Positions 36,595-45,135 of a stretch of DNA of 54,818 nucleotides are shown piece after piece. The stretch is from positions 1-54,818 of the forward strand of contig JAPOPC010000070.1 of the NCBI GenBank assembly GCA_026713105.1, in the 5' to 3' direction. The number at the start of each line of letters is the position of its first letter. Positions within the stretch are counted from its first letter, which is position 1. The notes under the pieces are model-generated. The model saw nothing but the letters and a program-made list of their open reading frames with translations. It did not search any database and had not been told where the DNA came from. A program made the position numbers and the translations under genes. This DNA comes from Acidimicrobiaceae bacterium. Its GTDB lineage: Bacteria; Actinomycetota; Acidimicrobiia; Acidimicrobiales; Poriferisodalaceae.

Positions 36595-37581
36595 ATGAGC
36601 ACCGTTGCGGTCATCGGCGCGGGTGCTGTGGGGCAGCGCATCGCCCGGCAGCTTGCGTCGCGGCCCGACGTGGATCGCTTGGTGCTGGGGTCGCGCCACA
36701 CCTCTCGCCTGCGGGGCCTTGCGTCACAATTGCTCGACGTGGACGTGGAGGTGCTTGAGCCCGGTGCGCTGCCCGAAGCTGACGTGGTGGTGCTGAGCCT
36801 GCCGAGCGGGGGCCACGCTGCGCTGACCGAGAAGGCCCTCGAGCGGCGCTCGCACGTGGTGTCGCTGTCGGGTGCCGTGGCCGACGTCGAGCAGTTGCTC
36901 GCGATGAACAAGCGGGCCACAAACGCCCGGCGGTCAGTCGTGGTCGGAGCGGGTTTCTCGCCGGGGTACAGCTGCCTGCTGGCGCGTCACGGTGCTGCCC
37001 AGTTCGACGTGGTGACCGAGGTGCACATAGCCGGGGTCGGCACTGGTGGTCCCGCCTGCCAGCGCCAGTTGCATCGCGCCCGCACCGGCACTTCGGTCGA
37101 CTGGCGCGACGGGCAATGGCGTCGCCGACGCGGCGGTTCGGGCCGTGAGCTGGTGTGGTTTCCCGATCCGCTCGGCGCGCATGACTGCTACCGGGCAGCG
37201 CTGGCAGATGCGCTGCTGCTCGTGCCCGCCTTCGGTGACGTCGAACGGGTGACCGCCCGTGTGGCAGGCACCCGGCGCGATCGCCTCACTGCGATGCTGC
37301 CGATGCTGCGGCCGCCGCATCCCGAAGGGGGCCCAGGGGGAGTGCGTGTGGAGCTGCGCGGCCTGCGAGACGGCCGCCACTGCACCGACGTGCTCGGTGT
37401 GATCGATCATCCGAGCGCCGCTGCTGCCGCGGTGGCAGCGACTGCTGCAGGCTGGGCACTGGCCGACGAGTTGCCCACAGGCGCGTGGGGGCTGGGCATG
37501 CTCGACGACCCGTTGCCCTGGCTCGCAGAGCTGGCCCAGCGCGGCGTCCGCGCTGCCGCCTACGAGGGCGCCCGCCTGTAG
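36595..37581 (+). CDS. Saccharopine-dehydrogenase-like NAD(P)-binding protein
   Basis: The 328-residue protein opens with the Rossmann motif VAVIGAGAVGQRIARQLASRP, then LVLGSRHTSRL, DVVVLSLPSGGHAALTEKAL and SVVVGAGFSPGYSC, as in saccharopine dehydrogenase-like reductases. The substrate is unknown. Start ATG 36595. It converges with the maleylpyruvate-isomerase-type gene across a strong hairpin. Confidence 0.8.
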   Translation: MSTVAVIGAGAVGQRIARQLASRPDVDRLVLGSRHTSRLRGLASQLLDVDVEVLEPGALPEADVVVLSLPSGGHAALTEKALERRSHVVSLSGAVADVEQLLAMNKRATNARRSVVVGAGFSPGYSCLLARHGAAQFDVVTEVHIAGVGTGGPACQRQLHRARTGTSVDWRDGQWRRRRGGSGRELVWFPDPLGAHDCYRAALADALLLVPAFGDVERVTARVAGTRRDRLTAMLPMLRPPHPEGGPGGVRVELRGLRDGRHCTDVLGVIDHPSAAAAAVAATAAGWALADELPTGAWGLGMLDDPLPWLAELAQRGVRAAAYEGARL

Positions 37582-37614
37582 CGCCTCGGCGGAAGACACA
37601 GGATTCATAGCTCC

Positions 37615-37683
37615 GGAGGCGGCAGGAGACCCTGCGACGTTGCGACCGGCTGGATCGCTGGAGCAGAGGGTCCTGCCGCCTCC
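37615..37683. terminator. Long bidirectional hairpin between convergent genes
   Basis: Left arm 37615-37633 and right arm 37667-37683 pair over 17 bp (GGAGGCGGCAGGA with TCCTGCCGCCTCC, extended by ACCCT/AGGGT past a 2-nt bulge), with a loop of about 33 nt. It lies between two converging genes and could stop transcription from both sides. There is no U-tract. Confidence 0.55.
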
Positions 37684-37698
37684 GCAGCGGTCGCTCGG

Positions 37699-38436
37699 TC
37701 AGATCCGTACTTCGCGCTGCCAATCGGCCAGCAGGCTGTCGTCCCCGAACGTCTCGAGCTGTTCGGTGCCACCGCGGCCCCACACGAACAGCAGCAAACT
37801 CTGCGCCGGCCCCCGTGCGGCGACGTCGCACTTGCGATGCGCATGCTCGACCTCGATGCCGCTTTGCGTGCGGGTGATCACCCATTCCCCGTCGGCGTCG
37901 GTGGCATGCAGGTGAATCGTCTGCCCGTTGCCGGCGAAGACGTCTGGCTGGCGCACCGGCAGGAAGAAGTCGAAGAGCTCATCGATGCCGTCGATGGCGG
38001 CAGCGGGTTCGATCGGTGCGGGCGTGGGGCCATAGGCAGCTTGGGCGTCCCAGCGGTGCATCACCGCTTCGTTCGCCATACGGCGCTGCCAGAAACCGAT
38101 GGTCTGGTTGTGCGGGTGGAAGCTCCATGACGGCTCGCTGGGGTCGCGGTCGGCGAGCACGTCGGTGATGCGGGCGAGGGCATCGGCATGCCACTGCGAC
38201 AGCGAGCAGTCGGGTTGGATGATGGAGTCGCGCTCGACGGGCCCGCCAGCAGCGATGCTCGAACCGACGAAAGTCCACACCCCCGCGCAGTGCCCGATCA
38301 GACCCTCCAGATCCCACCCCTCGCACCAAGGAATGGCGCGCTGCCAGTCGCTGGGGTTGGCCTCGGCTGTGGCGGCGATCTCATTGAGCCGCGCGCCTTC
38401 TGTATCGAGCCACTGTGCGTAGGGTTGCTGCGTCAT
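37699..38436 (-). CDS. Maleylpyruvate isomerase-type (mycothiol-dependent/DinB-like) protein
   Basis: The 245-residue product has the N-terminal four-helix DinB-like fold of mycothiol-dependent maleylpyruvate isomerases: WEGWDLEGLIGHCAGVW and NEAVMHRWDAQAAYG, with the two His that can bind the metal, then a C-terminal SCP-like region. The actual substrate is unknown; many such proteins are thiol-transferase-like. ATG 38436 overlaps the lgt ATG on the other strand. A longer start at 38526 would run into lgt. Confidence 0.82.
   Translation of the reverse strand: MTQQPYAQWLDTEGARLNEIAATAEANPSDWQRAIPWCEGWDLEGLIGHCAGVWTFVGSSIAAGGPVERDSIIQPDCSLSQWHADALARITDVLADRDPSEPSWSFHPHNQTIGFWQRRMANEAVMHRWDAQAAYGPTPAPIEPAAAIDGIDELFDFFLPVRQPDVFAGNGQTIHLHATDADGEWVITRTQSGIEVEHAHRKCDVAARGPAQSLLLFVWGRGGTEQLETFGDDSLLADWQREVRI
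38420..38425 (+). promoter_or_regulatory. -10 box for leaderless lgt
   Basis: TAGGGT (TANNNT) ends 9 nt before ATG 38435. It lies inside the divergent gene's 5' end, so the promoter is embedded in that coding region. Confidence 0.45.
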
Positions 38437-39361
38437 GGCTGCAGTTTCTCTCTCGTCGGTTGCCGGGGCGCTCGCATCGATCCCGAGCCCGTCGCGCAAC
38501 TCTGTCTCGCTCGGCCCACTCGACATTCGAGCCTATGGCGTTGCCATTGGCGTGTCCGTGCTGGTTGCGTTGTGGATCACCAGCCGCCGCTGGCAGCGGG
38601 CGATCGCAGACCGAGACGATGCGTACCGGGCTCGCTCCCATGACCTGGTCGGCACCATTGCGATCTGGGCGGTGCCGTCGGGGCTGATCGGTGCCCGGCT
38701 CTATCACGTCATCACCGACTTCAATCGCTACCAGGACAACCTCGGCGATGCGGTGAAGATCTGGCAGGGCGGCTTGGGTATCTGGGGCGGCATCTCGGTC
38801 GGCGTGCTGGTTGCGGTGTGGATGCTGCGCCGTGGCGGGCACAGCACCGGCACGATGCTCGACGCACTGGCCCCGGCGCTGCCGGTGGCTCAGGCCATCG
38901 GCCGGCTGGGGAACTGGTTCAACCAGGAGCTCTACGGCCGTCCGACAGACGTAGCGTGGGCGCTCGAGATCGACCAGGCACATCGTGTGGCCGGCTATGG
39001 CCTTGAAGAGACGTTTCATCCCACGTTTGCGTACGAGGCCCTGTGGAACCTGTGCTTGGCGGCGACGCTCGTGTGGGTAGTGCCCAAGCTTCTGCCGCAG
39101 TTGCGAACGGGCTACCTGTTCGCGCTGTACGTGTTCGGCTACACCGCTGGGCGGCTGTGGATCGAGCTGGTGCGCATCGACACCGCCAATGAGCTGTGGG
39201 GCGTGCGGATCAATGTGTGGACCAGCATCGTGGTCGGGCTTGCAGCGTTGGCAGCAGTGCTGGTGGGCCTGCGCCGCGGTCCCGCCGCCGCCGTCGAAAC
39301 CGACATCGAGGCTGGTCCGGATGCCGATGCGGTTTCGTCTCGGCCACCTGAGCAGCCGTAA
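38435..39361 (+). CDS. lgt: Prolipoprotein diacylglyceryl transferase
   Basis: The 308-residue membrane enzyme attaches diacylglycerol to the lipobox cysteine of prelipoproteins. Family features are IPSPSRNSVSLGPLDIRAYGVAIG, GGLGIWGGISVGV, the signature AQAIGRLGNWFNQELYGRPT and HPTFAYEALWNL. About seven membrane helices are visible. The charged C-tail is of no known domain. ATG 38435 is the only suitable start. Confidence 0.96.
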   Translation: MAAVSLSSVAGALASIPSPSRNSVSLGPLDIRAYGVAIGVSVLVALWITSRRWQRAIADRDDAYRARSHDLVGTIAIWAVPSGLIGARLYHVITDFNRYQDNLGDAVKIWQGGLGIWGGISVGVLVAVWMLRRGGHSTGTMLDALAPALPVAQAIGRLGNWFNQELYGRPTDVAWALEIDQAHRVAGYGLEETFHPTFAYEALWNLCLAATLVWVVPKLLPQLRTGYLFALYVFGYTAGRLWIELVRIDTANELWGVRINVWTSIVVGLAALAAVLVGLRRGPAAAVETDIEAGPDADAVSSRPPEQP

Positions 39362-39374
39362 TCGCTGAGCAGAC

Positions 39375-40271
39375 TTAGCTGAGCAAGCCGATGAGCGTCT
39401 CGCGGGTGGCGACCTGCTCGTCAAGGGTGCCGAATGCCGAGCCGGCAAACGAGGTGACACCGCAGTCCGCCAGTGCGTTGATGCGGTCGCTGACTTCGGC
39501 CGCGCTGCCGATGATGGCGATGTCTTCGGGCCCGCTCAGGCCCTCCCGGTCGATCATCGCCCGGTAGCTCGGCAGCGTCCCGTACACCACCAAATCCTTG
39601 GCGGCCCGCTCGCGGGCAGTGTTGGCGTCATCGGTCACGCACACCGGGAAACCGGCCACCACCTGCGGTGCCGGGCGACCGGCCTCGGTAGCGGCCTCGT
39701 TGATGGTCGGCGCAGTGTGATCCCGCAATGTCGCCGGCCCGGTCATCCAGGTGATGGTGCCGTCGGCCATGCGCCCGGTCAGCCGCAGCAACTGGCTGCC
39801 CAGCGCTGCCACGAACACCGGCGGCGGGTCGGCCGGCGGGGGAGTGATCTCGCCGCGGCCGACGACGGCGTCGCCGCCGTGGGACACGCGCCGATCAGTG
39901 AGCAGCTTGGTCAAGATGGTCAGGTAGTCGCGCATGTGGGCGATCGGCCGGTCGAACGAGTAGCCCCACATGCCCTCCACGACCGGCTTGTGCGACGGGC
40001 CGATGCCGAGATCGAGGCGACCGCCGATGATCGCCTGGGTCGTCAGGGCCTGCTGGGCCAGCATCATCGGATGCCGCGGGTAGGTCGGCACCACCGACGT
40101 GCCGACGCGAATGCCAGGCACGTCACGGGCAGCGACCGCAATGGTGGTGAGTGCGTCGTGGCCGAAGATCTGCGGCGTCCAGTAACGCCCGAAGCCTTGC
40201 TCGGAGGCCTCGCGGATGCTGGCCTCGAAGCGCTCAGGCGTGGTGTCGAATCCGAACAGCTCAATATGCAT
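39375..40271 (-). CDS. F420-dependent LLM-class oxidoreductase
   Basis: The 298-residue (alpha/beta)8 protein belongs to the luciferase-like family that mostly uses F420 or FMN. It has GTSVVPTYPRHPMMLAQQALTTQ, GRLDLGIGPSHKPVVEGMWG and VFVAALGSQLLRLTGRMADG, resembling actinobacterial TIGR03564-type F420 enzymes. Substrate is unknown. It converges with lgt (14-bp gap) and is followed upstream by a second LLM gene in the same direction. Confidence 0.85.
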   Translation of the reverse strand: MHIELFGFDTTPERFEASIREASEQGFGRYWTPQIFGHDALTTIAVAARDVPGIRVGTSVVPTYPRHPMMLAQQALTTQAIIGGRLDLGIGPSHKPVVEGMWGYSFDRPIAHMRDYLTILTKLLTDRRVSHGGDAVVGRGEITPPPADPPPVFVAALGSQLLRLTGRMADGTITWMTGPATLRDHTAPTINEAATEAGRPAPQVVAGFPVCVTDDANTARERAAKDLVVYGTLPSYRAMIDREGLSGPEDIAIIGSAAEVSDRINALADCGVTSFAGSAFGTLDEQVATRETLIGLLS

Positions 40272-40321
40272 GGCTGGGATCGTAACGGCGCCTCTCGCCT
40301 CGTTCGCGAGTACGCGGGCTG

Positions 40322-41224
40322 TCAGGCGAAGGTGTCGAACAGCTCTTCAAGCGCCTTGAGCTGGCCCCCGCTCGTGCTCGACGGCACCAGGATCGGTGTC
40401 TTGCAGCCGGCGTCGAACCAGGCTTCGACGCCGTCGCGGACCTCGCTGGCGGATCCGTACAGCGTCGCATTCGACAGCCAGTCATCGGTCATCGCCCGGT
40501 TCAGAGCGTCGCCGTCGCCGGCCGCAACGGCCGCCTCGACCGCCTCCATTTCGTCGACCCAGCCGGCCTGCTTCCAGTAGTTCCGGTAGTTCGGCAGCGC
40601 CACGTAGCCCGACAGCGTCTTTCGGTTGCGGGCCGCGCCCGCAGAGCGGTCATCGTCGATGACGGTCGGGATCATGTTCCCCACGAAGAAGTCGTCACGG
40701 TTCGCGGCGTCGCCGAGGTGCGCCACCGAGTTAGCGAAGTCGTTGCAGCTCGCGTTCGCCCAGACCGCCCCGGAGCTGATCTCGGCCGACAGCTCGGCCA
40801 TGCGCTGGCGCAGCGTGGCCAGCACGATCGGCGGGAGTTCGCCATGCTGCTGCGACGCCGCCTCCATGGCAGCGATGTATTCGCGGATGTCAGCCAGCGG
40901 CTTGCCGGGCGTGATGCCGAGGCGCTGGTGCACCGGGCCGTGCGTGACGCCGATGCCGAGCCAGAACCGTCCGCCCGACACCTCGTGGATGAACGCCGCG
41001 GTTGAGGCCATGTCGACGGGGTTGCGGAAGTAGATCGGCTGCACCGAGGTGCCGAAGTGAATCTCGTTGGTCACATGGGCGATGGACTGGCACAGCGCCA
41101 CCGGGTCGCCCATCGAGGGGCAATAGATGCCGCTGAATCCTCGTTGTTCGATCTCGGCGGCGATTTCCAGGGTGCGCTCGCGTCGGCCGCGCACGGCCGC
41201 CAGCGAAATGGCAGGCATGTTCAT
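40322..41224 (-). CDS. F420-dependent LLM-class oxidoreductase
   Basis: The 300-residue luciferase-like protein shows IYCPSMGDPVALCQSIAHVTNEIHFGTSVQPIYFRNP, GGRFWLGIGVTHGPVHQRLG and a C-terminal GSASEVRDGVEAWFDAGCKTPILVPSS. Flavin or F420 use is inferred from the family. It is 50 bp upstream of the LLM gene at 39375-40271, so the pair may form an operon. Confidence 0.84.
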   Translation of the reverse strand: MNMPAISLAAVRGRRERTLEIAAEIEQRGFSGIYCPSMGDPVALCQSIAHVTNEIHFGTSVQPIYFRNPVDMASTAAFIHEVSGGRFWLGIGVTHGPVHQRLGITPGKPLADIREYIAAMEAASQQHGELPPIVLATLRQRMAELSAEISSGAVWANASCNDFANSVAHLGDAANRDDFFVGNMIPTVIDDDRSAGAARNRKTLSGYVALPNYRNYWKQAGWVDEMEAVEAAVAAGDGDALNRAMTDDWLSNATLYGSASEVRDGVEAWFDAGCKTPILVPSSTSGGQLKALEELFDTFA

Positions 41225-41290
41225 GCGGCGTTTCCTAGCAGACGTGCTCGATTCCTGCCGCAGGCTCGCTGGGGAAATTGGTGTGGTCGC

Positions 41291-42328
41291 TCAGAAACGC
41301 TTGCGCGCCACGAAGCAATACAGCGGCGTGAAGAGTCCCGTCTTGCCGCCGGCGACGTAGGCCTCGGCGGTGCGATCGAGCAGCTTGGCGACCTCGGCGG
41401 TGCCCTTGGGCAGCACCCTCAACGCCTCCGCAACGCGTGCGGACCCGATCGCGAGCTGTCGACCCAGGGGGGTTCCTCTCAAGGTGCTGCTACGGGTGCC
41501 GCTGCGCGCCTCCATTGGCTGATACCACGGGGTGGCCGAGCCGTTTTCTGCAGTGCCGCGGTCGGTGCCTTCGACGACCTCGAATCCTGCCGATTCGAGT
41601 GCTGCGTTGACTTCTGCGAACGTTGCAATCTTGCGCAGCGCTATCCCGCGCATGAGTTCTCGTTTGATGTCGTGATGCTCGGTGTTGTCAGGATCGAACG
41701 TGTCCGTCAGGCACATTTCCTGACCCCACAGCAGGGCGCCCGGCTTGAGCACGCGAGCGATCTCGGTGAATGCGCCGACCTTGTCGGGCGCGTGACATGT
41801 CGATTCGATCGCGTAAGCGCGGTCGTACGTGCCGTCTTCGATGGCACCCATGTCCATGAAGCTGGTTTCCACGTAGTCGATCATGTCGCTGAGGCCTGCT
41901 TCGGCGGTCAACGACCTTGCCCTGGCCAGTTGGACTTCGCTGCTGTTGATGCCAGTAACCCGGACACCTGCTTCTCGGACCACCGTCCGCATCGGTCCGC
42001 CGATCCCGCACCCGATGTCGATGACCGACATCCCTTCGCGCAGGTCCAGCTTGTCGATCATCAATCGCTGATGGCGGAGCTTGGAGTCTTCCAGGCTTTC
42101 GGAGGCAGTCAGCGGTGCGAAGTGCAGGGATTCACCCCAGCCGTAGATCATGAGATGGCTGCAGATGTCGTAGTACTCGCGTGCTGTCTCAGCGTGGTCG
42201 GAATTCGCGCTGCCGTCGGGCGCCAGCGTCTCGTCGAGCCGTCCGTTGAGTTGCTCCACCCGGTGTCGAAGATCTGAATCGCGGTACGACGCCTTCAGCA
42301 AGCGGGAAACTTGCAAGATGCTGCTCAC
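41291..42328 (-). CDS. Sterol C24-methyltransferase (ERG6/SMT)-like enzyme
   Basis: The 345-residue SAM enzyme matches ERG6/SMT rather than generic methyltransferases: EYYDICSHLMIYGWGESLHFAP (the YEYGWGxSFHF region), SAM motif VIDIGCGIGGPMRTV, then AYAIESTCHAPDKVG and WGQEMCLTDTFDPDNTEHHDIK, followed by a C-terminal region ending SATPWYQPMEA like the SMT C-domain. SMTs methylate the sterol side chain at C24. GTG 42328 gives a length close to bacterial SMTs. The assignment to sterol rather than a related tocopherol or triterpenoid substrate is inferred. Confidence 0.75.
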   Translation of the reverse strand: MSSILQVSRLLKASYRDSDLRHRVEQLNGRLDETLAPDGSANSDHAETAREYYDICSHLMIYGWGESLHFAPLTASESLEDSKLRHQRLMIDKLDLREGMSVIDIGCGIGGPMRTVVREAGVRVTGINSSEVQLARARSLTAEAGLSDMIDYVETSFMDMGAIEDGTYDRAYAIESTCHAPDKVGAFTEIARVLKPGALLWGQEMCLTDTFDPDNTEHHDIKRELMRGIALRKIATFAEVNAALESAGFEVVEGTDRGTAENGSATPWYQPMEARSGTRSSTLRGTPLGRQLAIGSARVAEALRVLPKGTAEVAKLLDRTAEAYVAGGKTGLFTPLYCFVARKRF

Positions 42329-42386
42329 CCGGTGGAGCCTATGACCAGCCTGCGCAGCCACCGCTTCGCTGGCCGCGCTTGGGGAA

Positions 42387-43592
42387 TCAGCCCGAGCGTG
42401 CAACTGCTTCGCGCATCGGCAGGGCGAGCAGACCGAGCGCGATGAGGCTGGTGACGGTGACGAGCCCGATGGCGGGGCCGAAACCGGCGGCGTCGATGAT
42501 GAAGCCGCAGACGGCCGGGCCGGCGAGCGCGCCGACACCCAGTCCCGTGTAGTAGATGCCGATCACGCCCCCCAGATTCTCCACGCCGTACCAGCTGGCG
42601 AGCACCGAGGGTGTGGCAGTGACCCACACCGCCCAGCCGATGCCGTGGGCGACGGCACTCACGACGAGCACCGCGGGGTTCCCGTCAGACACCCACCAGA
42701 TAGCGAGCGCCGCTGTCATGCAGACGAATGCTGCTCGGCACAACCGCATCGGATCGACGCGGTCCCCCAGTGCACCGCAGACCAGTCGGGCGACCACGCT
42801 GGTGGCGCCCGAGATGCCGATCAGGGCGGCGGCCAAAGCCGGCGCGACGCCACGCTCGACCGCGTAATCGTTGTAGAACGCGACCGGGGCATAGAAGCCT
42901 GGCCCGATCGCTACGACGGCTGCAAAGAACAGCAGGAATCGACGCGAGCGCACCAGTTTGGTGACGCGGATGAGACCCCCAGTCGGCACTCGCACCCGGT
43001 CGCCGCGCGTGGCTGCCCAGCCGATGGCGACGAGCGCCACAGCAGCCAGCACGGCGTAGGTCTGGCGCCAGCCCAGCCTGGAGATCAACGCATGGCTAGC
43101 CAAGGGCATGACCAGCGTCCCGGCGCCGACGCCGGCGAGCAGGAAGCCCATCGCTGCAGGACGACGTCGCTCGCTGAAGCTCCGGCCGATCAGGCCGATC
43201 ATCGACGGGTAGCAGAAGCCGGTCGCGAGTCCGACGAGGACCCCGAAGGCGGCATAGGTCTGCCACAGCGCGTCTGAGATGGCGGTCAGCAGCAGGCCCG
43301 CCGACATCGCCAGCGCCGCGACCGCGACCAGCAGCCGGGCCCCGAAGCGGTCGCCGATGCGACCCCCGATGGCGCCACCGGCGTAGTAGGTGCACACCGC
43401 AGTCGAGAACAGGGCGGCCACGGGTCCGGTGCTGGTGTCGAGGTCGTCTGCAATCGGCGTCAGGAACACACCGAACGAGAAGAGGATCCCAAAGGTCACG
43501 AAGTTGGCAGCGAACGCCGCCGCCGCTACCGACCACGGGTCCGACGCGTCCCCCCGATCGCCCGAGTGCCTCAGATCCGATGCGGCAGCCAC
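42387..43592 (-). CDS. MFS transporter (monocarboxylate/oxalate-formate antiporter-like)
   Basis: The 401-residue protein has about 12 hydrophobic helices. The MFS motif between TM2 and TM3 reads GGRIGDRFGARLLV, and a matching repeat follows helix 8 (LVCGALGDRVDPMRL). The pattern is like monocarboxylate or oxalate/formate-type MFS proteins. The substrate is unknown. It lies 58 bp upstream of the sterol-methyltransferase-like gene on the same strand. Confidence 0.87.
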   Translation of the reverse strand: MAAASDLRHSGDRGDASDPWSVAAAAFAANFVTFGILFSFGVFLTPIADDLDTSTGPVAALFSTAVCTYYAGGAIGGRIGDRFGARLLVAVAALAMSAGLLLTAISDALWQTYAAFGVLVGLATGFCYPSMIGLIGRSFSERRRPAAMGFLLAGVGAGTLVMPLASHALISRLGWRQTYAVLAAVALVAIGWAATRGDRVRVPTGGLIRVTKLVRSRRFLLFFAAVVAIGPGFYAPVAFYNDYAVERGVAPALAAALIGISGATSVVARLVCGALGDRVDPMRLCRAAFVCMTAALAIWWVSDGNPAVLVVSAVAHGIGWAVWVTATPSVLASWYGVENLGGVIGIYYTGLGVGALAGPAVCGFIIDAAGFGPAIGLVTVTSLIALGLLALPMREAVARSG

Positions 43593-43645
43593 CAGCCCCC
43601 AAGCCTGCCCTGTCGAGCGGTACCCTCACAGCGCTTCGACTCGTT

Positions 43646-43719
43646 GGGGCTGTAGCTCAGATGGCAAGAGCACCTGCTTTGCAAGCAGGGGGTCACGGGT
43701 TCGAGTCCCGTCAGCTCCA
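43646..43719 (+). tRNA. tRNA-Ala (TGC)
   Basis: A 74-nt cloverleaf with acceptor GGGGCTG/CAGCTCC (one G-T pair) plus A, D-arm TAGCTCAGATGGCAAGAGC, anticodon stem CCTGC/GCAGG around TTTGCAA (anticodon TGC) and T-arm CGGGTTCGAGTCCCG. CCA is not encoded. It lies between leftward genes on the opposite strand. Confidence 0.97.
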
Positions 43720-43734
43720 CTCCGCTAAGCCCAG

Positions 43735-44895
43735 TCAGACGGTGACGGGCAGGCTGGCCTCATGGATGGGCGCCGAGTCAGCCTGCAGCACGGGCAGCAC
43801 TTTCTCGGCGAACAAGCGCACGCTCGCCTCGGCCTTCTCGAAGGGCATGCCGGAGTACTGCGGCACCAAAATGATCTCCTTGCAGCTGGTGGCCTCTTGA
43901 AGACTGCGCATTCTGCGGATGATTTGCTCGGGGGTGCCAATGGGCTGCGTGACCGCACTGGAACCGGCTGCGCCTTGCACCAATCGGAACGTGTCGCCTG
44001 CGGCGGCAGCTTGCTTGGCCAGCTTCAGATACGCCTCATAGCCCTTGATGCCATCGAAGTTGCTGGGGTCGGTCAAGCCGTAGTGCATCGCGACCTCGAC
44101 GCTGTATTGATCGAAGTAAGCATTGCCTGCGGCGATCTCGTCAGGGTCCTCGGTGCAGTACAGCCACAAGAGGATTGTCGCCTGGTTCGGTTCGTGTCCA
44201 CCCTCGTGTAGGAGCGTGTTGTAGGTGCGCACCTTGTCGACCATGTCGTCGAGCGTGCCTGCCGTCACGAGGAGCTGCCCGAGGCCATGCTGCGCGGCCA
44301 CCTCCATCGACGCCGTGGTGGTGAAGGCGCAAGCCATGCGAGCGAGCAGCGCCTCGGCGTCACGGGGCTGAGGCCGGATCGAGGCCTCGGGAATCTGGAA
44401 GTACTTTCCGTTGTAGGAGAAGCGCTCCTGACTCAGCCCGAGCCGGATCACCTCCATCGCCTCGTCGAAACGCCCGCGCGCCTCGTTGCGGTCGATGCCC
44501 AATTCGGCGTACTCCGTCGGGGCGATTCCTCGGCCGACGCCCCAGGTGTAGTCCCGGCCCTCGAGCATGATGTCGAGCATCGCCGCCTTCGCCGCAAGGG
44601 TCACCGGGTGCCACCAGGGCAACACGTTGACGCACGAGCCCAGCGACACTCGCTCGGTTTCTCCTGCCCAGAAGGCCATCGACTGCATCACGTCGGGCCA
44701 CATGGAATACGCCGTGCCGAAGTGTTCGCCGATCCAGATCGAGTCGAAGCCCAACGGCTCGGCAAGTCGACCCAGCGCGATCGTCTCCCCGATCACGTCT
44801 GCGTCCGATGGGCTGGGGGCGCGCGACCAGCCCGCTGTGTTGATTCGCTCCCAGTCGGCGGAATGGAACGAGCTGGTGACGATTCCGACCTTCAT
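43735..44895 (-). CDS. LLM-class flavin/F420-dependent oxidoreductase
   Basis: The 386-residue luciferase-like protein (MKVGIVTSSFHS start) has GFDSIWIGEHFGTAYSMWPD, LGSCVNVLPWWHPVTLAAKAAMLD and GRDYTWGVGRGIAPTEYAELGID, with the long C-terminal half of the bacterial LLM monooxygenases. It begins at ATG 44895, overlapping the preceding stop as ATGA. It stands in a leftward run with the hydrolase and CoA transferase, suggesting degradation of a carboxylic or ester substrate. Confidence 0.87.
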   Translation of the reverse strand: MKVGIVTSSFHSADWERINTAGWSRAPSPSDADVIGETIALGRLAEPLGFDSIWIGEHFGTAYSMWPDVMQSMAFWAGETERVSLGSCVNVLPWWHPVTLAAKAAMLDIMLEGRDYTWGVGRGIAPTEYAELGIDRNEARGRFDEAMEVIRLGLSQERFSYNGKYFQIPEASIRPQPRDAEALLARMACAFTTTASMEVAAQHGLGQLLVTAGTLDDMVDKVRTYNTLLHEGGHEPNQATILLWLYCTEDPDEIAAGNAYFDQYSVEVAMHYGLTDPSNFDGIKGYEAYLKLAKQAAAAGDTFRLVQGAAGSSAVTQPIGTPEQIIRRMRSLQEATSCKEIILVPQYSGMPFEKAEASVRLFAEKVLPVLQADSAPIHEASLPVTV

Positions 44896-45122
44896 GGCAA
44901 CGCTTGTCCCCCTCGGCGACTGGACCATCGCCCTGTAACGCTGAGTTTGCCCGCTTTGAACAAGTGCCAGAGGAGGGAGTTCTCGAAGCCATCCTGCTCA
45001 CCCATGAACGGGACCGCGCCTCGAACCGGATCCGGCTTGGCCTCGGACTCGGCGCGGATCACCGTGGTGCCGACGGCGGCACCGATGACGATGACCTCGT
45101 GGTGGCTGATTGTCTCGCTCAT
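44892..45122 (-). CDS. Short protein resembling a truncated FAD-monooxygenase N-terminus
   Basis: The 76-residue product starts MSETISHHEVIVIGAAVGTTV; HEVIVIGA is typical of the FAD-binding start of Baeyer-Villiger-type monooxygenases, but the GxGxxG loop is broken. The remainder (FENSLLWHLFKAGKLSV) is not recognised. It may be an internally deleted remnant that still couples to the next gene through ATGA. Confidence 0.4.
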   Translation of the reverse strand: MSETISHHEVIVIGAAVGTTVIRAESEAKPDPVRGAVPFMGEQDGFENSLLWHLFKAGKLSVTGRWSSRRGGQALP

Positions 45123-45135
45123 TCTCCCTCTGCGT

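Noticed and set aside
41057..42277. A 406-codon plus-strand frame opposite the sterol-methyltransferase-like gene
   Set aside because: Antisense of a gene with clear SAM and SMT motifs.
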